Notes: generated from the letters alone by a model not told the origin. A DNA stretch of 50,646 nucleotides from Microvirga sp. BSC39 (GCF_000739015.1 NZ_JPUG01000022.1:1-50646), one strand, 5' to 3'; shown: positions 9,742 to 18,109, counted from the stretch's first letter. Made by a program: numbers and translations.

Positions 9742-9897
9742 TGGCGCTCCTCCATGGTTGATCATTATCTTTTTTCTTAATTAGTCATGAGTTTCTCGCA
9801 ACGGTCAACGGCATCATTGATATATATCCAAACTTCCGATACTTATCGTTCGAGAGACCGTGGTCACCCACGGCGAGCATCCGCGCTGAGTAGCTAA
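9742..9897. promoter_or_regulatory. Divergent promoter and candidate operator region, transporter operon / regulator
   Basis: This 156-bp region separates the importer operon from the winged-helix regulator. Two palindromes stand out: GATATATATC at 9819-9828 and CGATA-CT-TATCG at 9837-9848, nine bases apart. A dimeric winged-helix protein could bind such sites and control both directions. The region is more AT-rich than its neighbours. The operator assignment is inference. Confidence 0.45.
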
Positions 9898-10848
9898 ATG
9901 CCTGACATCAAAAGAAACTTCCTAACACTTGTGGCAGAGGAAAGCTCGGAGCCACTTCGAGGGATCGCCTCGCCCGCCCGTGTCAGGATCCTCAAACTCC
10001 TACGTGTGCGCGGACCGCTGAACGTTAATGAGATCAGCGACGCGCTAGATTTGCCGCAGTCGACAATAGCGACTCATATCCAGGTACTCGAGCGCTCAGG
10101 GCTGATTGAGACAGAGACGCTTAAGGCCTCCAAGGGACAGCAGAAGGTCTGCTCAATCCGGTATGACGAAATCATCATCCGATTTGATGATCAGGATGCG
10201 CTCAAGAGCAAGGACCACGTCGAGGTATCTATGCCGATTGGGCTCTACACGAGCTGCGATGTGAGCGCCCCGTGTGGCCTATGCTCAACCGAGAATGTTT
10301 TGGGTGTTCTGGATGTGCCGGATTTCTTTCTCGATCCAAATCGCATGAGCGCATCGCTGATTTGGTTCAGACGCGGCTTCGTCGAGTACAAATTCCCTAA
10401 CAACGGCAAGGTTCTGGGAGCTAAGATCGACAAGCTCGAGTTTGTCATGGAACTGTCGTCCGAGGTTCCGGGTACGAGCCTTGACTGGCCGTCTGAAATT
10501 AGCCTGTGGGTCAACAATGTGAAAGTTGGAAGCTGGATCTCACCGAGCGACTTTGGCGACAAGCGCGGTGTTTACACGCCACAATGGTGGAAGTTGGAGG
10601 GATCGCAGTATGGCAAGCTTGTCACCTGGCAGATCTCCCGGAGTGGAACTTCGGTGAACGACGTCCAGATATCGGATGTATCACTCGACAAGCTCGAGCT
10701 CGAAAAACATCACGGTATTCGGTTGAAGATCGGGATTGACGACGCCGCCAGCCATCCTGGTGGGATCAATATCTTTGGCCGCGGTTTCGGGAACTATGAT
10801 CAAGATATCGTCATGCGTATGCATCTGAAGCAGCAGCTCGGCTCCTAG
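9898..10848 (+). CDS. ArsR-type winged-helix regulator with C-terminal sensor-like domain
   Basis: Residues about 20-90 form an ArsR-like winged helix (IASPARVRILKLLRVRGPL, then LPQSTIATHIQVLERSGL). The rest of the 316-residue protein is a separate, beta-rich domain with many aromatic residues (for example YTPQWWKLEGSQYG) and a small cysteine cluster, SCDVSAPCGLC, around residues 119-129. The domain has no signal peptide or membrane segment. The gene is divergent from the arabino-oligosaccharide importer, so it is probably a one-component regulator whose C-terminal domain senses a sugar. Similar ArsR fusions occur beside glycoside hydrolase genes in other bacteria. The ligand is not shown by the sequence. 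Confidence 0.75.
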   Translation: MPDIKRNFLTLVAEESSEPLRGIASPARVRILKLLRVRGPLNVNEISDALDLPQSTIATHIQVLERSGLIETETLKASKGQQKVCSIRYDEIIIRFDDQDALKSKDHVEVSMPIGLYTSCDVSAPCGLCSTENVLGVLDVPDFFLDPNRMSASLIWFRRGFVEYKFPNNGKVLGAKIDKLEFVMELSSEVPGTSLDWPSEISLWVNNVKVGSWISPSDFGDKRGVYTPQWWKLEGSQYGKLVTWQISRSGTSVNDVQISDVSLDKLELEKHHGIRLKIGIDDAASHPGGINIFGRGFGNYDQDIVMRMHLKQQLGS

Positions 10849-10941
10849 AGGCACGTAGTGGCTCCCAGAGAACCGGAACGTCCGGAAGGGGTCACCCAGC
10901 GACGATCTCCGGCCTTCAGGAACGTCCGCTGTTTCCGCCCG

Positions 10942-10958
10942 AAGCCGACCTTCGGCTT
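10942..10958. terminator. Hairpin downstream of the regulator gene
   Basis: A perfect 7-bp stem (AAGCCGA / TCGGCTT) with a three-base loop lies 94 bp past the regulator stop, between two convergent genes. No T tract follows. It may terminate the regulator transcript. Confidence 0.45.
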
Positions 10959-11054
10959 GCTTCTGAGAAGTGCCAGCTCCTGACCTTTATGAGCACAATG
11001 GCCTGGAGAGCCATTCCGCGGTGTTCCGTGGGTGTCCCAACGTTCGGGCCTAAT

Positions 11055-11098
11055 GGCGCTCCGCCTCCGGCAGGGTTGGTCCAAGGAGGCGGAGCGCC
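11055..11098. terminator. Long inverted repeat between convergent genes, probable bidirectional terminator
   Basis: A perfect 14-bp inverted repeat (GGCGCTCCGCCTCC and its complement) has a 16-base spacer. It lies 17 bp past the stop of the DUF2382 gene on the minus strand and between converging genes. The stem is very GC-rich and no T tract follows, so termination is inferred from position and stability. Confidence 0.6.
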
Positions 11099-11114
11099 GG
11101 GATGTGTTGGACGG

Positions 11115-12047
11115 CTACACCTTCCGATCAGTCGTTCCGGTGCCGCTGACACCGGTGCCGCGCTCGTCTTCGACGTCGACTTCGGTCTTGCGCACGGTGT
11201 CGGAAATCGTCTCCGTGCGCTGCTCGGCCTCCTTGCGAACCACAACCTCTTCGACCACACGGGCTTCCTTGGAGACCACCGCCTCCTCACCGCGTTCCTC
11301 GATCTCGATTGTGCGCTCCTGGAAGGGATCCCCAGCGTGCGTAGCGCCGGACACGGGACGCCGCTCCACCTCCACGTGCTCCTCGCGCAGGCTCACCTGC
11401 TCACTGACCGGCCGCTCGACCACGTAGGACCGAACACGCACGCGGCCGTGGCTCACGTCGCGCTTTCCAACGTGCAGTTCCTCCTCGGCGACTGGGATCA
11501 CCTCATCCCGTCCCGAGACACGCTCTGAGGATGTGCTCACCGAGGTCGCACCCAATGCGGATCCGGTGCTCGCGGCGGTACTGGAGGTGCGGGAGGCGCC
11601 TGTGGTCAGATTGGCCGTGCTGCCGGACAGCACATCCGATGTGCCCGTCCAACCTTCGGAGCGCCAGGAGCTGGAGCGCTCGTCAATGTCGATCGTGCCC
11701 TCATCATCAAGGATGTCGATCACCCGCTCATAGTCGGAATCGCGGGTCTGCACCGACACCAGGTACCCGCCACGGCGCAGTCCCTCGGCGTAGGTGTGGC
11801 GGTCCTCGTCCGGCAGGAATAGATCGCGCAGCGACTCCCACAGGCTGTTGCTGGCCTCAGGGAACGATTGCGTACCCGTGCTGCTCGAGGTGCCGGTGTC
11901 CTGCTCGCTGGGGGTCAGGCGGATGCCGTCACGGGCAATGCCCGCCGCATGAAGACGGCTGATGGCCTCCTCGGCATCGGTGCGGCTGTCAAAGAATGCC
12001 GTCACCAACCTACTGCTTGTGGATCCTGTCGTCATTCCGGAACTCAT
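11115..12047 (-). CDS. YsnF/AvaK-type DUF2382 stress protein with N-terminal YflT-like domain
   Basis: The 310-residue protein has two parts. Residues about 13-105 (VTAFFDSRTDAEEAISRLHA) resemble the general stress protein 17M/YflT fold. After a Ser/Thr-rich linker comes a DUF2382 domain at about residues 185-295, with VIPVAEEELHVGKRDV and the charged heptad-like repeats of that family. It has no signal peptide. The function of DUF2382 is unknown; members are linked to stress. The start ATG overlaps the stop of the preceding DUF2382 gene by ATGA and has a near-consensus ribosome site (GAGGAGGTAA) six bases upstream, so it is the second gene of a two-gene operon driven from the EcfG-type promoter at 12561-12585. 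Confidence 0.85.
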   Translation of the reverse strand: MSSGMTTGSTSSRLVTAFFDSRTDAEEAISRLHAAGIARDGIRLTPSEQDTGTSSSTGTQSFPEASNSLWESLRDLFLPDEDRHTYAEGLRRGGYLVSVQTRDSDYERVIDILDDEGTIDIDERSSSWRSEGWTGTSDVLSGSTANLTTGASRTSSTAASTGSALGATSVSTSSERVSGRDEVIPVAEEELHVGKRDVSHGRVRVRSYVVERPVSEQVSLREEHVEVERRPVSGATHAGDPFQERTIEIEERGEEAVVSKEARVVEEVVVRKEAEQRTETISDTVRKTEVDVEDERGTGVSGTGTTDRKV

Positions 12048-12535
12048 TGGGTTACCTCCTCCTCGGGGGCTGTGGTATCGGGAGCCACTCGCTCCACGAT
12101 GGCGCGCTGCTTGCGCAGGGTGACCGGCACCTCTACGGTCTCTGTTGTGACGCGGCGCCGAATGTGCAGTTCCTCCTTGAGGACGAGAAGCTTCTGGACG
12201 ACGAGCACCTCCTCGACGACCGGAAGGATGGTCACGTCGCCTTGGGTTCGGATCTCGGGTGCAGTCTCGACCACCTTGTCGATTGGCACGCGGGTGACCT
12301 CCACACTCTCCCGCTGCACGTCCGCACGGGCGAGTTCCTCGATGGTGTCGGTGACCGTTTGCACGCGCACGCGCCCGGTCACGACCTCTCGCTTGCCGAT
12401 GCTCGCGGTCTCCTCAACGAGCGGGATGACCTCCTCGGCGACAGTGTGAGCGCCGCCCCTCAGGGACTCATCGAGAACGGGGATGTGCTCCTCGTCGGCC
12501 GCGTGTATGCCCGTCGGTGTTGTTGGGGTGGTCAT
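12044..12535 (-). CDS. DUF2382 (YsnF/AvaK) stress protein, single domain
   Basis: This 163-residue protein consists almost wholly of a DUF2382 domain (VIPLVEETASIGKREVVTGR, then VTILPVVEEVLVVQKLLVLK). It is a paralogue of the C-terminal half of the next gene. ATG 12535 is chosen because the longer frame back to 12634 would run through the promoter. A perfect EcfG motif ends 26 bp upstream, so expression under general stress is likely. No enzyme motif or localisation signal is visible. Confidence 0.83.
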   Translation of the reverse strand: MTTPTTPTGIHAADEEHIPVLDESLRGGAHTVAEEVIPLVEETASIGKREVVTGRVRVQTVTDTIEELARADVQRESVEVTRVPIDKVVETAPEIRTQGDVTILPVVEEVLVVQKLLVLKEELHIRRRVTTETVEVPVTLRKQRAIVERVAPDTTAPEEEVTQ

Positions 12536-12560
12536 CGCTACTCTCAGGTGAACCGAGGCC

Positions 12561-12585
12561 AACGGGTTCTGGGCATGGGAGTTCC
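12561..12585 (-). promoter_or_regulatory. EcfG-type promoter for the DUF2382 operon
   Basis: On the minus strand the sequence reads GGAAC, 16 bases, CGTT, an exact match to the alphaproteobacterial EcfG consensus. The -10 box ends 25 bp before ATG 12535. Confidence 0.8.
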
Positions 12586-12711
12586 GCAACGACGGGTGTG
12601 AGCACGGCGGGGCCCAAGGACCCAGGCGAGGCAATATTCGGCCTCAAACAACGCAGCCCTACTGAACCTTTCGCAGATCAAGGGGTTGGCAGGCCGAACA
12701 GGAGCACCGCC

Positions 12712-13022
12712 ATGACCGACGCCCGTCACAGTTCCGCTGGAGGTGGGCTGGGTAGCCTGCTCGATCAGTTCCTCCAGAACGGCTATGGCGACCATGCCGA
12801 CTCCTGGGTGGGCACGGGCCAGAACCGCAGGCTTGCACCGGATGAACTCTCGCACGCCCTTGGTCCTGATGCCATCGATGAGCTGGAGCAACAGACGGGC
12901 ATGCTGCGGCAGCAACTGCTGGCGGAGCTCTCGGATCACCTGCCGGATGCCGTCGATCAGTTCACCCCTACGGGCGCTTGCCGACCCATGAGGAGGTCTC
13001 CTCCCGCTGGGCTGACCGATAG
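12712..13022 (+). pseudogene. yidB: YidB-family (DUF937) protein, frameshifted near its C-terminus
   Basis: The frame from ATG 12712 (GGAG seven bases upstream) encodes a YidB-like protein: GGLGSLLDQFLQNGYGDHADSW, then SWVGTGQNR and LSDHLPDAVDQFTPTG. At about 12972 the expected ending GRLPTHEEVSSRW appears in another frame and ends at TAG 13020-13022. Restoring one G in the GGG run at 12972-12974 would join the two parts. As read, the frame instead continues without a stop into the next gene, giving a misleading 246-residue product from this start. YidB proteins are small, of unknown function, and often found with stress genes. A sequencing error in a G run is possible. Confidence 0.75.
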
Positions 13023-13103
13023 CTCACCCCATGGCGGCGAACGGGCTGCCCCATGGCAAGTGAGGTGTCCCAGGGCCGCGAGGCTCGCGCTTTCACCGTG
13101 TGA

Positions 13104-13128
13104 GGAACGTGGGCGTCCGGCCGACGTT
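13104..13128 (+). promoter_or_regulatory. EcfG-type promoter for the small membrane protein gene
   Basis: GGAAC, 16 bases, CGTT, exact consensus. The -10 box ends 30 bp before ATG 13159. It lies just past the true end of yidB. Confidence 0.8.
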
Positions 13129-13158
13129 GATCCGCAGCCCTTGCGGGCGGAAAGGAAC

Positions 13159-13452
13159 ATGATGCTCAACAGGCTCCATGCTTTTACGATCGTGACGCTC
13201 GCTGCGATGAATGAGGCACTTGCCCAGGCCACCCCGCCCGCCACGCCCGGCTCACCCGCCCCACCGGCAACAGACGGAGGCGACACCCCCTGGCTGTGGA
13301 TCATCATTGGTCTGGCAATCGTTGCCGGCCTTATCTGGTACTTCATGCGCGGACGGTCACGCCCCACGACTGCCGGGACGACGGGCCCGTCGTCGACCTC
13401 CGGGACACCTACGAGCCACCCTAAGGTGTTCGACAACGACAAGCGCAAATAG
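13159..13452 (+). CDS. Small secreted or membrane-anchored protein, one C-terminal-side helix
   Basis: The 97-residue protein has an N-terminal signal-like segment (MMLNRLHAFTIVTLAAMNEALA), a Pro/Ala-rich stretch, then one transmembrane helix (WLWIIIGLAIVAGLIWYFM, about residues 45-63) and a Thr/Ser/Lys-rich tail. The start is set by AAAGGA just upstream and by the EcfG promoter at 13104-13128, which shows that it is a gene of its own and not the tail of the frameshifted yidB that reads into it. Family not recognised; the layout resembles small stress-induced envelope proteins. Confidence 0.75.
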   Translation: MMLNRLHAFTIVTLAAMNEALAQATPPATPGSPAPPATDGGDTPWLWIIIGLAIVAGLIWYFMRGRSRPTTAGTTGPSSTSGTPTSHPKVFDNDKRK

Positions 13453-13764
13453 CCGCTCATCATCCGTGAAAAGCTCTTATCCATCTTACTGGGGACTTTG
13501 TGCCGTCCATTCTACTAGACCGTGATGGGGAGGAACGTTGATGAGGATGTGCGGTTGATCCTCTGCGGAGGCAACCTGCCTTTGGGCAGGTCTCCTTGAC
13601 CGATCTCCGTAGACTGAGCCCCATTCCGTTACTGGAGCGGGGCTCCCTTTGCCGAAGACCACTCGTCCCCGGGCCCCTCTCCCGTCCATCGATCAACGAC
13701 ATTCAAACTTGGCAGTACAGTTCTATGAGAACGCCTCTCGAAATTAGGCGCTCCAGGGATGAGG
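13453..13764. other. Intergenic region with one hairpin
   Basis: No convincing gene is seen in these 312 bp. Two small hairpins occur, the stronger one at 13574-13591. The neighbours converge here, so termination is the likely role. Confidence 0.6.
13574..13591 (+). terminator. Hairpin terminator candidate
   Basis: ACCTGCC, four-base loop TTTG, GGCAGGT: a perfect 7-bp stem followed by CTCCTTG. It lies 121 bp after the small membrane protein gene and before a converging gene. Confidence 0.5.
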
Positions 13765-14013
13765 TCACCGAGGTGGTGCAGCGTGCCGATCGATCCTCAT
13801 CGAAGCTGTTACGGTGCAGACCCGCTGGGTGTGCTCGTTCCAAACCTTGTTGACGATGTCGCCGGTATCACCCTTCCCCAGGAGGCTCCGGCCGATCTCA
13901 CCCGCCGACGTGAGAGCGCTTTGCACAGCCGCGTCCAGGCTGTCGAACTCGGAGCCCTCGTCATCGCGCGCACTCTGTGCCCTGTCATGGATATTCAAAT
14001 AGTAGCGCGCCAT
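13765..14013 (-). CDS. DUF6894 family small protein
   Basis: The 82-residue protein starts MARYYLNIHDRAQSARDDEG, the typical opening of DUF6894 proteins, which are abundant in Methylobacteriaceae and related groups and have no assigned function. ATG 14013 is preferred over a longer frame because AGAGGTGA precedes it and the family begins here. It is a paralogue of the protein at 20844-21092. No membrane segment or catalytic motif is visible. Confidence 0.8.
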   Translation of the reverse strand: MARYYLNIHDRAQSARDDEGSEFDSLDAAVQSALTSAGEIGRSLLGKGDTGDIVNKVWNEHTQRVCTVTASMRIDRHAAPPR

Positions 14014-14101
14014 GCAATCACCTCTTAGACAGGACGTCTCCCAGGCAGTGCGAAATTCTAAGCGCTGGCTGACCCCAGAGGCTGGCTCAGGGCGCTTACG
14101 C

Positions 14102-16387
14102 TCACCAAAGTGTCTTTTGCGGAAGGGCGACTGGCGTTGAGGTGACCGTCTCAAAAGCGTCCAGGACATGCTGGAATGAGCGATCCGCGTCCGTTGGCTG
14201 CCCCTTCTGGCGCGCCGGTCTGAGGATGAACAGCAGGAGCGAGCGCCCGGTCACCTCGTACACACGTCCGAATTCACAGTCCTCGAGATCATCGTTCCGG
14301 TCCTGGTTCGTGTCGATCAGGCGCACCCATCGACTACCACCGGCCGCCGCCGGCAGCTTAAAGGGCACCACGTCCTCATGGGCGTTCAGGATCACGAGCA
14401 GCGTCGAGTCCGACCCTAAGCGGCGCACACCCGTCTCCTGGGCTCGACCATCCAACAGGATGCCCATGCAGCGCCCGTTAGGATCCTCCCAGTGCTCGAC
14501 CGTCATCTCATCGCCTGCCGGCGCAAGCCATGTCACGTCCTTGACCCCGAGATCCTCGTCGTACTCGCCCATCAGAAACCGTCCCCGTCGCAGCATGGGC
14601 AGGGACCGCCGAATGGCCAGCAGCTTCTGAACGAACTCGGCCAGGCACTTCTGATCAGGATCGATCCCCTGCCAGTCCAGCCAGGAGATCTCGTTGTCCT
14701 GGCAGTAGGCATTGTTGTTGCCCCCTTGCGAACGGCCGAACTCGTCACCGGCCAGGATCATAGGCGTGCCGCGGGAGAGCAGAAGGGTCGCTAACATGTT
14801 GCGCATATGCCTGAAGCGCAGATTGCGGATTGCCGGATCGCTGGTTGGACCTTCGACACCGTAGTTCACAGACAAGTTGTTGTTGTGCCCGTCCTTGTTG
14901 TCTTCTCCGTTCGCCTCGTTGTGCTTGGCCTCGTAGGAGGCAAGATCATTCAGCGTGAACCCGTCATGGGCTGTGACGAAGTTCACTGAGGTCCAGGGCC
15001 TGCGTCCGCGCTTGTTGAAGATGTCCGCTGAGGCGGTAAGCCGCGAGGCAAGCTCGGACAGCTTGCCTTGCTCTCCGTTCCAGTAGGCGCGGACCGTGTC
15101 CCGGTAGCGGTCGTTCCACTCCGCCCAGCCAGGCGAGAAGCGCCCAACCTGGTAGCCGCCCGGTCCGCAGTCCCAAGGCTCCGCGATGAGCTTGACCTGA
15201 CTGAGCACCGGATCCTGCCGGCAGGTGTCGAGAAATCGCCCATCCTCATCAAAGCCGTGTGGCTCCCGGGCCAGGATCGTTGCGAGATCAAAGCGAAAGC
15301 CATCGACATGCATCTCCTGCACCCAATAGCGCAGGCTGTCCCCGACAAGTTGCAGCACCCGCGAGTGGCTCAGATTGACCGTGTTGCCGGTCCCGGTGTC
15401 GTTAATGTAGTAGCGGGGATCTGGTGCGAGCCTGTAGTAGGATGCATTGTCGATGCCCTTGAACGAGAGTGTCGGTCCAAGCTCATTACCCTCAGCGGTG
15501 TGGTTGTAGACCACATCCAGAATGACCTCGATTTGGGCCGCATGAAGATGTGCCACCATCTCCTTGAACTCTGCGAAGGCAAAGTCCGGGTTGGCAGCAT
15601 ACCGGCGGGCTGGAGCAAAGAACCCGATGGTGTTGTAGCCCCAGTAGTTCTTCAGCCCTTTCTCAGTCAGGTTGCTGTCGTTGACGAAGGTGTGAATGGG
15701 CAGGAGCTCGATGGCGGTGATGCCGAGGGAGCGGATGTAATCCATGGCCTCCTGGCTGGCCAAGCCGGCATAGGTGCCCCGCAGACCCCCTCGCACAGTC
15801 GGGTGGCGCATCGTGAAGCCGCGCACATGCGTCTCGTAGATGACAGTCTTCTCCCATGCTGTCTGCAAGCGACGGTCGCGTCCCCATGTGAAAGCTGGAT
15901 CGATGACGCGGCTCTTCATCATAAACGGAGCACTGTCACGGCGATCAAACGTGAGGTCGTCGGCCGTTTCCACCTGGTAGCCGAACAGCGCAGGGTTCCA
16001 GGTAATCTGTCCCACGATCTGCTTGGCATAAGGGTCGAGCAGGAGCTTGTTGGGATTGAAGCGATGTCCTGCGGCAGGCTCGTAGGGACCATGGACCCGG
16101 TAGCCGTAGACGGTCCCGGGACGTGCGTCCGGCAGGTAGCCGTGCCAGACCTCATCCGTGTATTCAGGCAACTCGATGCGCTCCAGCTCACGCTCGCCGG
16201 TGTGATCGAACAGGCAGAGTTCAACCTTCGTAGCGTTGGCTGAGAACAGGGCAAAGTTCACGCCGACTCCGTCCCACGTGGCGCCAAGGGGGTAAGGGCG
16301 TCCCTCCCTCATTCTGGATTTGCGCGTGGGTTGAGGATCGGTGGGCTGCCCTCCTTCGTGGATGGTGTTCGGATCCTGGAAGTTCAT
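14102..16387 (-). CDS. glgX: Glycogen debranching enzyme GlgX (GH13)
   Basis: The 761-residue cytoplasmic enzyme hydrolyses alpha-1,6 branches of glycogen limit dextrins. It has an N-terminal CBM48-like domain (about residues 28-130), then the GH13 barrel with the nucleophile aspartate in DGFRFDLA, the acid/base glutamate in LIAEPWD and the third acid in TAHDGFT, and a C-terminal beta domain. Length is somewhat above E. coli GlgX (657). ATG 16387 is chosen over GTG 16393 because the G-rich ribosome-binding stretch fits it better. It stands alone between a DUF6894 gene and a cyclase gene. Glycogen turnover can feed trehalose synthesis in stress, but treY/treZ are not in the window. Confidence 0.92.
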   Translation of the reverse strand: MNFQDPNTIHEGGQPTDPQPTRKSRMREGRPYPLGATWDGVGVNFALFSANATKVELCLFDHTGERELERIELPEYTDEVWHGYLPDARPGTVYGYRVHGPYEPAAGHRFNPNKLLLDPYAKQIVGQITWNPALFGYQVETADDLTFDRRDSAPFMMKSRVIDPAFTWGRDRRLQTAWEKTVIYETHVRGFTMRHPTVRGGLRGTYAGLASQEAMDYIRSLGITAIELLPIHTFVNDSNLTEKGLKNYWGYNTIGFFAPARRYAANPDFAFAEFKEMVAHLHAAQIEVILDVVYNHTAEGNELGPTLSFKGIDNASYYRLAPDPRYYINDTGTGNTVNLSHSRVLQLVGDSLRYWVQEMHVDGFRFDLATILAREPHGFDEDGRFLDTCRQDPVLSQVKLIAEPWDCGPGGYQVGRFSPGWAEWNDRYRDTVRAYWNGEQGKLSELASRLTASADIFNKRGRRPWTSVNFVTAHDGFTLNDLASYEAKHNEANGEDNKDGHNNNLSVNYGVEGPTSDPAIRNLRFRHMRNMLATLLLSRGTPMILAGDEFGRSQGGNNNAYCQDNEISWLDWQGIDPDQKCLAEFVQKLLAIRRSLPMLRRGRFLMGEYDEDLGVKDVTWLAPAGDEMTVEHWEDPNGRCMGILLDGRAQETGVRRLGSDSTLLVILNAHEDVVPFKLPAAAGGSRWVRLIDTNQDRNDDLEDCEFGRVYEVTGRSLLLFILRPARQKGQPTDADRSFQHVLDAFETVTSTPVALPQKTLW

Positions 16388-16695
16388 GGGCACCCCGAGG
16401 TGTGAATGCGTTCTCCACGCACTGAGGATCTATCAACGCGGATGCTGAACCGAAGGTCCGCTTGCTACTAAGCAGGCTTGAGCGTTGCTTGACAGTACCG
16501 AGAGCTTGGATCGCAAGTCTCATTTGCCGAGCGCAACGAACAGGGTGAGAGCCACAAATGTGCACCCAAACCTTCTGGCTATGTCGGGCGATCACGAAGC
16601 CGCCGCCTTGACCCGCCTGCCCGCCAGCACGACGGGTTCGGTTCCGTTCAACAGGACTACCTTCATTTATCAGGCGAGAGGATTATTTCCAGTAC
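16388..16695. other. Intergenic region, glgX upstream / cyclase downstream
   Basis: No gene is evident in these 308 bp. It must hold the glgX promoter, but I see neither an EcfG motif nor a clear sigma-70 pair. Confidence 0.5.
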
Positions 16696-17673
16696 CTAGG
16701 GCGAGGCTTGCTCACCACCGTCTGCTGGATAGCTCAGTTCAGCCAAGCGGATCTCTGCCAGAGCCTTGAACGACCCTGCGGGGAACTGCTCAAGGTAGGC
16801 CTGGAACATCGCCGGGTTGTCGCTCTCCTTAACCGTATCCCAGAAAGCGAGTTCGACGGCAGAGCTCTCCGGCACAGGTTGAGGCCGCTCCAAGGTGTCA
16901 GGCTTGGCGAGACGTTCCCGGGCCAGAGGGGCAAAGATCCCGTCCGGGTACCGGTCTAGGTAGGCACTGTACTCCTCGACAGCCCCGCTGGTCTGAACTG
17001 ACTGCCAGAACTCAAGCTCGATTGCATCCTGCGGCACGTTCGAGGTGGCTTCGCTCGAGAGGGACGCCTCCGGGGGCCCGGCAACCTCTCCGAGTTCAGT
17101 CGTAGCACTCGGATCGAACATGATCCGGAAGGCGCGAACGGAACGGGCAATGTTCTTGACGCTGTGCTCGCCGAGATCCTCGAACTCGTACTCGCCCCGA
17201 TCGCGGATATGGTCCCGCACGCCGCGCGTGATGCACACGCTGCCGGGCTCCGCCAGGGCTTCCAAACGCGAGGCGACATTGACGCCATCGCCGAAGATGG
17301 TGCCATCCTTGACCAGAACATCACCAACATTGATGCCGATGCGCAGGCTCATCTGGCGCTCGGCTGGCATGGCGGCATTCGCCTTGTGCAGGGCCTGCTG
17401 AATGGCCACCGCACAGTGCACGGCATCGACAACACTGGCAAACTCGGCCAGGACGCTGTCGCCGGCGGTACCGGAAATCTCCCCTCGCCCAGCGATGATC
17501 AGATCATCAATGATTGTGCGGTGAGTGGTGAGGGTGGCGAGGGTCGCGTCCTCGTCCTGGTGCATCATGCGACTGTAGCCCGCTACATCAGCAGCGAGTA
17601 TGGCGACGAGCTTGCGTTCAAGTGGAGGGGCTTCCAAGGTGGCAAACTCCAGCGACAGATTTTTGAGCGGCAA
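16696..17673 (-). CDS. Class III adenylate/guanylate cyclase with C-terminal repeats
   Basis: The 325-residue soluble protein has an N-terminal class III cyclase domain (residues about 20-185). The two metal-binding aspartates are in LAADVAGYS and TAGDSVLAEF, and GDGVNVASRLEAL holds the transition-state residues. After a linker, two related repeats of about 40 residues follow (LEFWQSVQTSGAVEEYSAYL and LAFWDTVKESDNPAMFQAYL), each ending in a YP/FP-x-G-x-F-x-x-LA motif. This repeat occurs on rhizobial cyclases and caspase-like proteins. The start is TTG 17673 with GGTGAG six bases upstream; there is no ATG in this stretch. A near-consensus EcfG motif lies just upstream. Confidence 0.85.
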   Translation of the reverse strand: MPLKNLSLEFATLEAPPLERKLVAILAADVAGYSRMMHQDEDATLATLTTHRTIIDDLIIAGRGEISGTAGDSVLAEFASVVDAVHCAVAIQQALHKANAAMPAERQMSLRIGINVGDVLVKDGTIFGDGVNVASRLEALAEPGSVCITRGVRDHIRDRGEYEFEDLGEHSVKNIARSVRAFRIMFDPSATTELGEVAGPPEASLSSEATSNVPQDAIELEFWQSVQTSGAVEEYSAYLDRYPDGIFAPLARERLAKPDTLERPQPVPESSAVELAFWDTVKESDNPAMFQAYLEQFPAGSFKALAEIRLAELSYPADGGEQASP

Positions 17674-17688
17674 CAGATACTCACCGAA

Positions 17689-17713
17689 GACGCCTCAGGC
17701 GCAGCGCTGTTCC
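17689..17713 (-). promoter_or_regulatory. Imperfect EcfG-type promoter upstream of the cyclase
   Basis: Minus strand: GGAAC, 16 bases, CGTC, one mismatch in the -10 box. It ends only 15 bp before TTG 17673, so transcripts would have a very short leader, or translation starts further in. Confidence 0.4.
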
Positions 17714-18109
17714 CATCGAGACTGAGTTGACCCCCAATCAGACCGCGGACTGATGAACCTCTTGTAAGCTCGTCCTGCAAAGTCCCTCTTTGCGGCAGCC
17801 ATCGAGTTCAGATGAGTGGGGCAGAGACATACACCTCTCCATGCGCAGAAGGGGTTTCTGATCGCGGTTCAGTCTCGTGGTTGAGCATTATTAGGCCCGG
17901 CAGAAATGGCTGCTGAACGACTCCGACTTGCATCTCTCGCAGTTCTATTCCTATCCATGATCATCATTGCTATGCATTATGGAAATCTCGATCACCACGG
18001 CTGTTGACGTTTGGTTCGTGTGGAACACTAAGGTGACTGGGCTCGTTGTCGGACATTGGCTGAAATTAACACAGGTTAATATCGGCAGTTTCCACCAAAG
18101 GACTCCGAA
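17714..18109. other. Intergenic region between cyclase and esterase genes
   Basis: No gene is seen here. The only clear element is the EcfG-type promoter at 18022-18047. Confidence 0.6.
18022..18047 (+). promoter_or_regulatory. EcfG-type promoter for the secreted esterase
   Basis: GGAAC, 17 bases, CGTT, exact consensus. The -10 box ends 62 bp before ATG 18110. Confidence 0.78.

Noticed and set aside
12663..12687. EcfG promoter for yidB (TGAAC, 16 bases, GGTT)
   Set aside because: Two mismatches, one in each box; too weak to claim.
12517..13452. One 311-residue protein
   Set aside because: It joins non-coding leader, a frameshifted yidB and a separate small gene that has its own promoter and start.
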